Below are positions 1 through 5,003 of a stretch of DNA of 5,003 nucleotides, one piece after another (within the stretch, counting starts at the first letter, position 1; each line of letters begins with the position of its first letter). A program made the position numbers and the translations under genes. The notes below the pieces were generated by a model, which searched no databases, was not told where the DNA came from, and was given only the letters and a program-made list of their open reading frames with translations. The stretch is from an uncultured Eubacteriales bacterium (GTDB taxonomy: Bacteria > Bacillota_A > Clostridia > Peptostreptococcales > Anaerovoracaceae): the NCBI GenBank assembly GCA_902774195.1, contig CACYHM010000152.1, positions 1-5,003 on the forward strand, written 5' to 3'.

Positions 1-300
1 ATGGCCAAGGACGGAAAGATCGCAGAGGGCATCGTTCTCAACCAGTGGACTGACTGCTACATGCAGCTCCAGAACGGAGACGTTCAGGGTGTCATCGTCG
101 ACAAGCCGGTAGGAGAAGCTTACCTCAAGGCTCACAGCGATATCGCCAAGTTCGCGGGAGACAAGTTCGGTGATCACGAAGAATTCGCATTCGCTGTAAA
201 GAAGGGCAACACAGAGCTGCTCGACAAGCTGAATACAGGCCTCGCAAACCTCAGGGAAAGCGGCAAATACGATGAGCTCGTAGACAAGTGGTTCAGCTGA
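1..300 (+). CDS. Amino-acid ABC transporter substrate-binding protein, C-terminal fragment
   Basis: This is the last 99 residues of a family 3 (SBP_bac_3) extracytoplasmic binding protein, which captures a polar amino acid outside the membrane and delivers it to the permease encoded next. Visible parts are the second-lobe signature G-D-V-Q-G-V-I-V-D-K-P-V (about residues 26-37), where the Asp is the family residue that binds the ligand alpha-ammonium group. The usual end follows: an F-A-F-A-V-K-K-G strand, then a helix of the N-x-G-L-x-x-L-R-x-S-G-K-Y type, finishing in D-K-W-F-S. A complete family member has roughly 240-320 residues, so the first lobe and signal peptide lie upstream of the window. 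The ATG at base 1 is almost certainly an internal Met codon. The permease starts 50 bases downstream in the same direction, so this is the first gene of cassette 1. The ligand cannot be told from this fragment. Confidence 0.9.
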   Translation: MAKDGKIAEGIVLNQWTDCYMQLQNGDVQGVIVDKPVGEAYLKAHSDIAKFAGDKFGDHEEFAFAVKKGNTELLDKLNTGLANLRESGKYDELVDKWFS

Positions 301-332
301 TCCGTCAGATCATAAAAGCGATTTAAGAAGCG

Positions 333-338
333 AAGGGA
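333..338 (+). promoter_or_regulatory. Ribosome binding site of the cassette 1 permease
   Basis: AAGGGA lies 12 bases before the ATG at 351. The spacing is somewhat long, but this is the only purine-rich candidate in the 50-base gap, and no terminator-like hairpin is seen in that gap. The permease is therefore probably cotranscribed with the binding protein upstream. Confidence 0.5.
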
Positions 339-350
339 AACAAATAAGCA

Positions 351-1025
351 ATGAGTGTTTATATCAAAGGATTTCTCATCGCCTGCCAGGGCATACCTAC
401 CACAGTGTGGGTGAGTCTGATAGCAATAGTGATAGGAGCAGCCTTCGGACTGCTCCTTGCTCTGTGCTCACAGACCAGAAGCAAGATCCTGCAGGTGGTG
501 GCAAAAATATACGTCGACGTTGTAAGAGGCACGCCTATGCTCGTGCAGGCTCTCATCATGGCCTACGGTGTGCCGTGGCTGCTCCAGTCGTGGGGAACGG
601 GATTCAAATGGGCCAATCTGGTCATCCCGGCCATCATCGTCTGCGGGTGCAACTCGGCCGCTTACATGTCAGAGATAATAAGGTCGGGCATACAGGCTGT
701 GGACAAGGGCCAGATGGAGGCCGCGAGGTCGCTGGGCATGAGCCACGGCATGGCGATGAAGCTGATCATCATACCGCAGGCCATCCGCGTGATACTGCCT
801 GCATTCGCCAACGAGTTCGTAACTCTCATCAAGGAGACTTCCGTGCTCGGATATGTAGGCGTCATCGAGATACTGCGCAGAGGACAGCTCTGGAATGCCT
901 CGTCCTTCGAGACCTTCCCGGCATATATAGGAGTAGCGCTTGCGTATATGCTGCTCACTATCCCGCTGTCAAAGATCATAAACGGCTATGAGCGCAAGAT
1001 GGCCAGAAGGGAGTCTGCTAGATGA
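351..1025 (+). CDS. Polar amino-acid ABC transporter permease (HisM/GlnP family), cassette 1
   Basis: This 224-residue inner-membrane protein forms the translocation channel, probably as a homodimer because the cassette has only one permease gene. A hydrophobic segment at about residues 15-40 is followed by the family signature [10 protein letters not shown] (57-66), then further membrane segments near 64-80, 88-106, 145-172 and 188-208. The cytoplasmic EAA loop, which docks on the ATPase, is at 123-145: it starts E-A-A-R-S-L-G and ends I-P-Q-A-I. The conserved [14 protein letters not shown] stretch (101-114) is typical of the amino-acid subfamily. The basic C-terminus (K-M-A-R-R-E-S-A-R) is cytoplasmic. 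Length is normal for the family. The stop overlaps the ATPase start in an ATGA arrangement, which implies translational coupling. The family assignment is secure; the substrate is unknown. Confidence 0.95.
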   Translation: MSVYIKGFLIACQGIPTTVWVSLIAIVIGAAFGLLLALCSQTRSKILQVVAKIYVDVVRGTPMLVQALIMAYGVPWLLQSWGTGFKWANLVIPAIIVCGCNSAAYMSEIIRSGIQAVDKGQMEAARSLGMSHGMAMKLIIIPQAIRVILPAFANEFVTLIKETSVLGYVGVIEILRRGQLWNASSFETFPAYIGVALAYMLLTIPLSKIINGYERKMARRESAR

Positions 1026-1747
1026 GCATGATAGAGGTAAAGGGCCTTCACAAGAGCTTCGGACAGCTCGAGGTGCTCAGGGGCATCGACCAGAACGTGG
1101 ACGAAGGCGAAGTGCTGTGCATAGTCGGACCTTCCGGCTCGGGAAAATCCACTATGCTCAGGTGCATAAACAGGCTCGAGGAGCCTACCGGCGGCGAGAT
1201 ATACATCGACGGCGAGCTGATAACCGACAAGAACCTCGACCAGATGAGGACCAAGATGGGCATGGTATTCCAGTCCTTCAATCTCTTTCCTCACAAGTCG
1301 GTGATAGAGAATCTGACCATAGGACCGGTCAATGTAAAGAAAGAGGATGAGAACTCCGCAAAGGAAAAAGGCATGAAGCTGCTCGAGAGGGTAGGCCTGG
1401 CCGAGAAAGCGGATGAATACCCGAGGAACCTCTCCGGCGGACAGCAGCAGAGGGTAGCCATCGCAAGAGCTCTCGCGATGGATCCGGAGGTCATACTCTT
1501 CGACGAGCCTACATCAGCTCTCGACCCTGAGATGGTAGGAGAGGTGCTCGATGTTATGAAGGACCTCGCAAGAGACGGCATGACCATGGTAGTGGTGACG
1601 CACGAGATGGGATTCGCCAAAGAGGTGGCTGATAAGGTCATCTTCATGGACGGAGGCGTGATCGTCGAGCAGGGCACTCCGGACGAGGTGCTCAATCATC
1701 CGAAAGAACCGAGGACACAGGACTTCCTTTCCAAGGTGCTTGTCTGA
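1022..1747 (+). CDS. Polar amino-acid ABC transporter ATP-binding protein (GlnQ/HisP family), cassette 1
   Basis: This 241-residue cytoplasmic ATPase powers the cassette 1 importer. All motifs are intact and in order: Walker [10 protein letters not shown] (36-44), Q-loop Gln84 in M-V-F-Q-S-F-N-L-F, signature L-S-G-G-Q (137-141), Walker B V-I-L-F-D-E (157-162), D-loop S-A-L-D, and the switch His194 in V-V-T-H-E-M-G-F. Length is standard for GlnQ-type proteins. The start at 1022 is supported by an AGAAGGGAG ribosome binding site at 1005-1013, eight bases upstream, inside the end of the permease gene; an ATG two codons later (1028) is a weaker alternative. It is the last gene of cassette 1, with a terminator 14 bases past the stop. 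It serves as the intact reference for the damaged ATPase of cassette 2. Confidence 0.97.
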   Translation: MSMIEVKGLHKSFGQLEVLRGIDQNVDEGEVLCIVGPSGSGKSTMLRCINRLEEPTGGEIYIDGELITDKNLDQMRTKMGMVFQSFNLFPHKSVIENLTIGPVNVKKEDENSAKEKGMKLLERVGLAEKADEYPRNLSGGQQQRVAIARALAMDPEVILFDEPTSALDPEMVGEVLDVMKDLARDGMTMVVVTHEMGFAKEVADKVIFMDGGVIVEQGTPDEVLNHPKEPRTQDFLSKVLV

Positions 1748-1761
1748 GAAGTGAAAAGCCG

Positions 1762-1795
1762 AACGGGGCGTACGCGGTGCCGTATGCCCCGTTTT
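1762..1795 (+). terminator. Intrinsic terminator after cassette 1
   Basis: The arms 1762-1774 and 1781-1793 form a 13-bp stem (AACGGGGCGTACG against CGTATGCCCCGTT, one G-U pair) with a six-base loop CGGTGC. A short T run follows at 1792-1795. It sits just after the ATPase stop and before an independent promoter, so it separates the two transcription units. The T tract is short, so some read-through is possible. Confidence 0.88.
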
Positions 1796-1819
1796 ATAGT
1801 GCGCATATGATATGGTGTT

Positions 1820-1833
1820 TGTATAAAAATACA
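1820..1833 (+). promoter_or_regulatory. Candidate distal ARG box (ArgR/AhrC operator)
   Basis: TGTATAAAAATACA is an inverted repeat of TGTAT and ATACA around AAAA. It fits the ARG-box pattern TGNAT-WWWW-ATNCA at every fixed position, and the flanks (TT before, AA after) are also A/T as expected. It lies about 43 bases (centre to centre) upstream of a second match, close to four helical turns, which would suit cooperative binding of an ArgR hexamer. The match is seen directly; binding is inferred. Confidence 0.65.
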
Positions 1834-1861
1834 AAAAATATGAAAATATTCCCTTAAATAC

Positions 1862-1890
1862 TTGCATAAATATACAAAAAATGTTATAGT
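1862..1890 (+). promoter_or_regulatory. Sigma-A-type promoter of cassette 2
   Basis: A -35 element TTGCAT (1862-1867) is separated by exactly 17 bases from a -10 element TATAGT (1885-1890). Each hexamer is one base off its consensus. The expected transcription start is near 1897, giving a leader of about 70 bases before the ATG at 1967. The DNA from 1796 to 1890 is strongly AT-rich, unlike the surrounding genes. The promoter sits just past the cassette 1 terminator and overlaps the proximal ARG-box candidate. Confidence 0.8.
1863..1876 (+). promoter_or_regulatory. Candidate proximal ARG box overlapping the -35 element
   Basis: TGCATAAATATACA matches TGNAT-WWWW-ATNCA at every fixed position (TGCAT, AAAT, ATACA). 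It covers five of the six -35 bases and the start of the spacer, so a protein bound here would block RNA polymerase. That is the usual geometry for arginine-dependent repression by ArgR/AhrC. With the distal site at 1820-1833 it gives two full matches within 60 bases, which is hard to put down to AT-richness alone, though that remains the main alternative. Confidence 0.68.
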
Positions 1891-1908
1891 CATGCATGTC
1901 AAGCAAGT

Positions 1909-1932
1909 GATGCCTGCGATCAGGCGGGCATG
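1909..1932 (+). other. Possible small hairpin in the cassette 2 leader
   Basis: Within the leader, CCTG (1913-1916) can pair with CAGG (1921-1924) across the loop CGAT. Alternatively ATGCC (1910-1914) can pair with GGCAT (1928-1932). The stems are short, and no T tract or known riboswitch pattern accompanies them. It may simply be a leader structure with no role. Confidence 0.25.
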
Positions 1933-1953
1933 ATCAGGGAATAAACAAAGAAC

Positions 1954-1958
1954 AGGAG
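1954..1958 (+). promoter_or_regulatory. Ribosome binding site of the cassette 2 binding protein
   Basis: AGGAG lies eight bases before the ATG at 1967. This strong, well-placed site fixes the start, which also gives a proper lipoprotein signal peptide. Confidence 0.85.
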
Positions 1959-1966
1959 AAAGAACA

Positions 1967-2926
1967 ATGAAAAAGAAAACTATCGCAATTTTACTCTCAC
2001 TCGCGATGATCTTCACTTTCGCGCTCGGCGCATGCGGCAAAAGCGGCGGCGGTGAAGAGGCAGGCGGCGGAGACGACGCCGTAAAATCCGATGCGGCCAA
2101 CGCGGCGGCTTACGACAAGATCCTCGAAGAACTCAACAGCCAGGCTTCATCTTCTGACGAAGAGATCGTAGTGGCGATGTCGCCGGACTTTGCGCCGATG
2201 GAATTTGTCGATCTTTCAAGGAACGGCGATGATCAGTACGTAGGATATGACGTCCTGCTCGCCAAGTACATCGCCAACCACCTCGACAAGAAGCTGGTCA
2301 TCAAGCCGATGTCGTTCGATGCGGTCATGACAGCGGTACAGACAGGCAATGCGGACATGGGTATCTCCGGATTCAGCTGGACGGCAGAGCGTGCCGAGAA
2401 CTACTTCATCACAGACTGGTATGAGGCAGGCGAGAACGAGACTGAACAGATCATAATCACTACCAAGGAGAACGAGGGAAAGCTGAAGGAGGCTGCAAAC
2501 TATGACGGACTCAAGGTAGGAGCCCAGGGCGGATCGCTTCAGGAACTTCTCGTCAAGGAACAGCTGCCGGGCGCTGAGTGCGTGCTGATGACAGACCTCA
2601 ACGACCTCTGCACAGCTCTTCTGACAGGCAAGATCGATGCTCTCGCTGTAGCTCAGGGCAACGGGGAATCATTCATCTCTGCCAACGACGGCAAGCTTGT
2701 AGATACAGAATTCAAGTTCGAGATCGATGAGAAGTACAAAAACAACGTAGTCCTCATCAACAAGGACAACAAGGAACTCGGCGAGAAGGTCAACGCGGTC
2801 ATCGCTCAGCAGAAAGAGGAAGGCGTTGCCGATGCCTGGTACGAGGCTTCGCAGATGCTCGGAAACATCAAGACGATCGACGAGCTCGGATATGACGATA
2901 AGGGCAACAAGATCGAGGCTGAATAG
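1967..2926 (+). CDS. Amino-acid-type ABC transporter substrate-binding lipoprotein, cassette 2
   Basis: This 319-residue family 3 (SBP_bac_3) binding protein is anchored to the outer face of the membrane. A signal peptide with three Lys after Met1 and a hydrophobic core ends in the lipobox L20-G-A-C23, so Cys23 is the likely lipidated residue. A Gly/Asp/Ala-rich linker (24-65) leads to the binding domain, which opens with V-V-A-M-S-P-D-F-A-P-M-E-F. G-Y-D-V-L-L-A-K (93-100) and the T-A-E-R motif with Arg142, the usual carboxylate-binding residue, follow. At the second-lobe position where the cassette 1 protein has V-D-K-P-V, this one reads V-A-Q-G-N (228-232). The Asp that normally binds the ligand amino group is therefore absent. 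The C-terminus runs about 25 residues past the usual W-Y end. It is the first gene of the putatively arginine-regulated unit. The family is certain; the ligand is unknown and may be atypical. Confidence 0.94.
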   Translation: MKKKTIAILLSLAMIFTFALGACGKSGGGEEAGGGDDAVKSDAANAAAYDKILEELNSQASSSDEEIVVAMSPDFAPMEFVDLSRNGDDQYVGYDVLLAKYIANHLDKKLVIKPMSFDAVMTAVQTGNADMGISGFSWTAERAENYFITDWYEAGENETEQIIITTKENEGKLKEAANYDGLKVGAQGGSLQELLVKEQLPGAECVLMTDLNDLCTALLTGKIDALAVAQGNGESFISANDGKLVDTEFKFEIDEKYKNNVVLINKDNKELGEKVNAVIAQQKEEGVADAWYEASQMLGNIKTIDELGYDDKGNKIEAE

Positions 2927-2968
2927 GCCCGGCCCGGAAACTTATCTGAAATAAGGGAAACAGATACA

Positions 2969-2999
2969 GGGGCTTTCCTGAGGAAAGCCCCTCTCTTTC
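2969..2999 (+). terminator. Hairpin between binding-protein and permease genes (attenuator or 3'-end stabiliser)
   Basis: GGGGCTTTCC (2969-2978) pairs perfectly with GGAAAGCCCC (2982-2991) around a three-base loop. This equals nine pairs plus a five-base loop if the innermost pair opens. The tail TCTCTTTC (2992-2999) is pyrimidine-rich but not a clean T run, so termination is probably partial. Such hairpins after binding-protein genes commonly let the binding protein be made in excess over the membrane parts. No promoter is obvious between it and the permease, so the downstream genes likely depend on read-through. Confidence 0.65.
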
Positions 3000-3006
3000 G
3001 GAAAAC

Positions 3007-3011
3007 GGAGG
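3007..3011 (+). promoter_or_regulatory. Ribosome binding site of the cassette 2 permease
   Basis: GGAGG lies seven bases before the ATG at 3019, a near-ideal site that fixes this start. Confidence 0.85.
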
Positions 3012-3018
3012 ATTACTT

Positions 3019-3708
3019 ATGACTTTAGGATCGATACTCCATGACATGTGGGATATCTTCGTAAAATACTATATCGGAGAAGGCCTGCTCGTAACGGGTG
3101 TGGGCTACACGCTGCTTCTGTCGGCGATAGCGGTATTCTTCGGGACCATACTCGGCTCGCTGCTGGCGGTCGGAAAGATGAGCCGCTTCAAGGCGCTGCA
3201 GTATGTCATCACGGCATTCGTAGAGATAATGCGCGGGACACCTGCTCTGCTGCAGCTGTACATAGCCTACTTCATCGTCCCTATGATGCTGACCAATCTG
3301 AATCCTACGCCTATTGCCTGTGTAGCGATCGGTCTTACTCTCAATTCGGCGGCATATGTCTCAGAGATCATCCGCTCGGGGATCAACGCGGTGGACAAGG
3401 GCCAGACAGAGGCTGCGAGGGCTCTGGGGCTCACATCGAAGACGACTATGATGAAGGTAGTCATGCCGCAGGCGGTCAGGAACATCCTGCCGGCTCTGGG
3501 CAACGAGTTCATCACGATAATCAAGGAGACCTCGCTGGCATCGAACTTCTTCGTCGGCGAGCTCATGACGACATATGCGATCATCAAGGGCGTTACGTTC
3601 AACACCGTGCCGACTCTGATCGACATCGTCATCATATATTTCGTGATGACATTCACTCTCTCCAAACTGATCGGAGTGGCAGAAAGGAGGATGAAGGCGG
3701 GCGCATAG
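3019..3708 (+). CDS. Polar amino-acid ABC transporter permease (HisM/GlnP family), cassette 2
   Basis: This 229-residue membrane channel subunit is a paralogue of the cassette 1 permease. Hydrophobic segments lie at about 22-50, 78-92, 98-112, 155-180 and 198-220. The family signature I-M-R-G-T-P-A-L-L-Q-L is at 70-80, and the ATPase-docking EAA loop at 131-153 begins E-A-A-R-A-L-G and ends [19 protein letters not shown] (109-122) differs from the cassette 1 copy by one residue, whereas the N-terminal third and the last membrane segments are clearly diverged, so the two are old duplicates. A single permease gene implies a homodimer. It follows the 2969-2991 hairpin and precedes the damaged ATPase by 19 bases. 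Confidence 0.95.
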   Translation: MTLGSILHDMWDIFVKYYIGEGLLVTGVGYTLLLSAIAVFFGTILGSLLAVGKMSRFKALQYVITAFVEIMRGTPALLQLYIAYFIVPMMLTNLNPTPIACVAIGLTLNSAAYVSEIIRSGINAVDKGQTEAARALGLTSKTTMMKVVMPQAVRNILPALGNEFITIIKETSLASNFFVGELMTTYAIIKGVTFNTVPTLIDIVIIYFVMTFTLSKLIGVAERRMKAGA

Positions 3709-3727
3709 GCACGGCCTGAAGCATATT

Positions 3728-4027
3728 ATGGAAAAAAAGATAATGCATGATCAGAACATGCTCGATGTAAAGAACATATACAAGAACTTCGGCAGCCTGA
3801 AGGTCCTTAAAGGAGTATCGACCACGGTGGACAAGGGCGAGGTGATCTCGATCATCGGAGCCTCGGGCTCCGGCAAGTCGACGCTTCTCAGATGCATGAA
3901 CCTTCTCCTCGGGCTCCGGCAAGTCGACGCTTCTCAGATGCATGAACCTTCTCGAGGAGCCTACTTTCGGGGAGGTCTGGATAGAGGGCAAACTCATGAC
4001 GCCCGTGGATCCGTATCTGCACTATGA
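3728..4027 (+). CDS. N-terminal fragment of the broken ATPase
   Basis: As the sequence stands, translation from 3728 gives 99 residues. The first 60 are true ABC ATPase, including the aromatic stacking region near Y18-F21 and Walker A. The last 39 are out-of-frame residues rich in Arg and Gly with no ABC motif. The product would lack the Q-loop, signature and Walker B and could not hydrolyse ATP. Confidence 0.55.
   Translation: MEKKIMHDQNMLDVKNIYKNFGSLKVLKGVSTTVDKGEVISIIGASGSGKSTLLRCMNLLLGLRQVDASQMHEPSRGAYFRGGLDRGQTHDARGSVSAL
3861..3953 (+). repeat. Perfect 46-bp tandem duplication inside the ATPase gene
   Basis: Bases 3861-3906 are repeated exactly as 3907-3952, and the match runs one base further (3907 equals 3953). 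The copies begin CCTCGGGCTCCGG and end GAACCTTCT. Each encodes the Walker A core and the following L-L-R-C-M-N-L-L. Because 46 is not a multiple of three, the second copy shifts the frame. No inverted repeats or target-site pattern flank it, so a mobile element is not indicated; slippage during replication, or a mis-assembly, fits better. Confidence 0.97.
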
Positions 4028-4730
4028 TGTCATAAGAGCTTCGAAGACATACAAGGGCCTCGTCTCGGGCGGCATGGAGGACATGGAAGCCGTAATGAAG
4101 ATCAAGGCGGAGGACCTGCTGATCGAGAAGCATTCAGCCGAAGGTTCCGAGTACAAGTCGCTGATGGATAAGATCTACAGGGACAATCACATCGATACGA
4201 ATCTCGGACGCCGTAAGATGAGCATGGTGTTCCAGCAGTTCAATCTCTTCAACAACCTGAACGTGCTCGACAATATCATGCTGGCGCCGGTAGAGACTGC
4301 CAAATACAACAAGGTGAAGGATCTCAATGCCGAAAAGGAGAAGATCGAGGAGCAGGCGATGACTCTTCTGAAGAGGATAGGCCTTGAAGACAAAGCTAAG
4401 GTGTTCCCGTCAAAGCTGTCCGGCGGACAGAAGCAGCGTATCGCCATCGTGAGGTCTCTTGCGATGAATCCCGATGTCATGCTCTTCGATGAGCCGACAT
4501 CCGCCCTCGACCCTGAAATGATAGGAGAGGTCCTTGACCTGATGAAGGAGCTTGCCTCCGCGGGCATGACGATGGTGGTCGTCACTCACGAGATGGGTTT
4601 CGCGAAAGAGGTCTCGAACCGTGTGCTCTTCATGGATGAAGGATATATCAAGGAAGAAGGCGCGCCTGAAAAGGTGTTCGACGACCCGCAGGATCCGCGT
4701 CTTCAGGACTTCCTGAGCAAGGTGCTTTAA
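3942..4730 (+). CDS. C-terminal fragment of the broken ATPase (262 residues if read from its first ATG)
   Basis: The first ATG of this frame lies inside the second repeat copy, just after the Walker A codons, and has no ribosome binding site. The fragment is therefore unlikely to be a natural protein start. It carries the Q-loop (Gln98 here), L-S-G-G-Q (159-163), Walker B (179-184) and switch His216, but no Walker A, so alone it could not bind ATP normally. The frame itself is open from 3900 and re-encodes S-S-G-S-G-K-S-T from the second copy, but no start codon precedes that. Confidence 0.55.
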   Translation: MNLLEEPTFGEVWIEGKLMTPVDPYLHYDVIRASKTYKGLVSGGMEDMEAVMKIKAEDLLIEKHSAEGSEYKSLMDKIYRDNHIDTNLGRRKMSMVFQQFNLFNNLNVLDNIMLAPVETAKYNKVKDLNAEKEKIEEQAMTLLKRIGLEDKAKVFPSKLSGGQKQRIAIVRSLAMNPDVMLFDEPTSALDPEMIGEVLDLMKELASAGMTMVVVTHEMGFAKEVSNRVLFMDEGYIKEEGAPEKVFDDPQDPRLQDFLSKVL

Positions 4731-4732
4731 AG

Positions 4733-5003
4733 ATGGACAAGAAAGACATTATAAGCTATATAGACGGCAGCGCCGCGGATGAGATCATCGGGATCTCGCA
4801 TAAGATATGGGAGTATGCCGAGCTGTCTCTCAAAGAGACGAAGTCGGCTGCGCTATATATCGGGAAACTGAAAGAGCACGGCTTTGAAGTTGAGACGGGA
4901 CTCGCCGGCATAGAGACCGCCTTCAGCGGGAAGTATGTATCCGGAAACGGCAGGCCTGTCATAGGCATACTGGGCGAGTTCGACGCTCTCTCCGGTCTGT
5001 CCC
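4733..5003 (+). CDS. M20-family amidohydrolase, AbgB-like, N-terminal part (runs off window)
   Basis: The first 90 residues of a metal-dependent M20 peptidase-family amidohydrolase are visible, most like AbgB (aminobenzoyl-glutamate utilisation protein B). The N-terminal helix pattern I-S-H-K-I-W-E-Y-A-E-L-S-L-K-E-T-K-S-A (21-39) and the strand-turn G-I-L-G-E-F-D-A-L-S-G-L-S (78-90) match what I recall of AbgB, whose equivalent reads L-L-G-E-Y-D-A-L-A-G-L-S. There is no signal peptide, so it should act in the cytoplasm. Family members cleave amide bonds of N-acylated or aromatic-acyl amino acids and some dipeptides; the catalytic and most metal-binding residues lie beyond the window. It starts two bases after the ATPase stop, with AAGGTG (4719-4724) eight bases upstream, so it is probably cotranscribed with and coupled to the importer. 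The exact substrate is not readable. Confidence 0.88.
   Translation, partial: MDKKDIISYIDGSAADEIIGISHKIWEYAELSLKETKSAALYIGKLKEHGFEVETGLAGIETAFSGKYVSGNGRPVIGILGEFDALSGLS

Larger units (their letters stand above)
3728..4730 (+). pseudogene. ATP-binding protein of cassette 2, frameshifted by a 46-bp tandem duplication
   Basis: This is the energising subunit (GlnQ/HisP family) of cassette 2, split into two frames. Frame one starts at 3728 and carries Walker [10 protein letters not shown] (44-52). It is thrown out of frame after residue 60 and stops at 4025-4027. The other frame, open from 3900 to 4730, holds the rest. A perfect 46-base repeat (unit not divisible by three) causes this. Taking out one copy gives one 318-residue protein with Q-loop Gln154, L-S-G-G-Q (215-219), Walker B V-M-L-F-D-E (235-240) and switch His272. 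The restored protein has about 62 extra residues at roughly 77-147 compared with the cassette 1 ATPase. Start 3728 lacks a clear ribosome binding site; ATGs at 3743 and 3758 are alternatives. The otherwise perfect motifs argue for a very recent change or an assembly error, not old decay. Confidence 0.85.

Noticed and set aside
1..3. ATG at the first base as the true start of the first gene
   Set aside because: The 99-residue product is only the C-terminal part of a binding-protein domain, with no signal peptide and no first lobe. The gene surely begins upstream of the window.
1806..1811. TATGAT as a second -10 element
   Set aside because: The matching -35 position falls within the terminator stem and shows no resemblance to TTGACA. 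The promoter at 1862-1890 is far better.
1837..1850. AATATGAAAATATT palindrome between the two ARG-box candidates, as a third operator
   Set aside because: It is symmetric but lacks the TGNAT/ATNCA half-sites, and such palindromes are expected by chance in AT-rich DNA.
1514..1906. Reverse-strand open frame (130 codons) over the end of the cassette 1 ATPase and the intergenic region
   Set aside because: It lies mostly antisense to conserved Walker B and H-loop codons, and its product has no recognisable family features.
1696..2100. Reverse-strand open frame (134 codons) over the intergenic region and the start of the binding protein
   Set aside because: It crosses the terminator, promoter and ARG boxes, overlaps two well-supported forward genes at its ends, and its product shows no recognisable domain.
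3048..3719. Long forward frame (223 codons) overlapping the cassette 2 permease
   Set aside because: It is the out-of-frame reading of the permease gene. Its product is rich in Arg, Gly, His and Asp with no domain, while the overlapping frame has all permease motifs and a strong ribosome binding site.
3861..3953. Programmed ribosomal frameshift joining the two ATPase frames
   Set aside because: A +1 shift here would add a duplicated 15-residue Walker A segment to the protein, and no slippery site or stimulating structure is evident. A perfect tandem duplication explains the shift fully.
3861..3953. CRISPR-like or regulatory repeat
   Set aside because: There are only two directly adjacent copies with no spacer, and both are ordinary ATPase coding sequence.

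Overview
The window looks like chromosomal DNA of a Gram-positive, Clostridia-like Bacillota. The evidence is indirect: a lipoprotein-type solute-binding protein, strong purine-rich ribosome binding sites, tightly packed polar amino-acid ABC operons, frequent ATA (Ile) and AGG (Arg) codons, moderate GC in genes and AT-rich promoter DNA. I cannot name a genus. All genes lie on the + strand.

Layout: the window holds two paralogous amino-acid ABC importer cassettes (polar amino-acid uptake type) in tandem. Cassette 1 (1-1747) has the C-terminal end of a substrate-binding protein (cut by the window edge), a permease (351-1025) and an ATPase (1022-1747) whose start codon overlaps the permease stop. 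A strong intrinsic terminator at 1762-1795 closes it. An AT-rich promoter region (1796-1966) follows, with a TTGCAT-17-TATAGT promoter and two 14-bp palindromes that match the ArgR/AhrC operator (ARG box) pattern. One of them overlaps the -35 element.

Cassette 2 (1967-4730) has a lipoprotein substrate-binding protein, an internal hairpin at 2969-2991, a permease (3019-3708) and an ATPase (3728-4730). The ATPase is broken by a perfect 46-bp tandem duplication over its Walker A region (3861-3953). Taking out one copy restores a single 318-residue ATPase with every ABC motif, so this is either a very recent mutation or an assembly error. The restored protein has about 60 extra residues between Walker A and the Q-loop compared with its neighbour. 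Two bases after the ATPase stop begins an AbgB-like M20-family amidohydrolase (4733 to beyond the window end).

Working together: cassette 2 plus the hydrolase reads as one arginine-regulated unit that imports a substrate and then hydrolyses an amide bond inside the cell. The cassette 2 binding protein keeps the Arg expected to bind the ligand carboxylate but lacks the Asp that normally binds the ligand alpha-ammonium group, whereas cassette 1 keeps that Asp. With the hydrolase, this suggests (inference only) that the ligand is an N-acylated or otherwise amino-blocked amino acid, released as a free amino acid in the cytoplasm.
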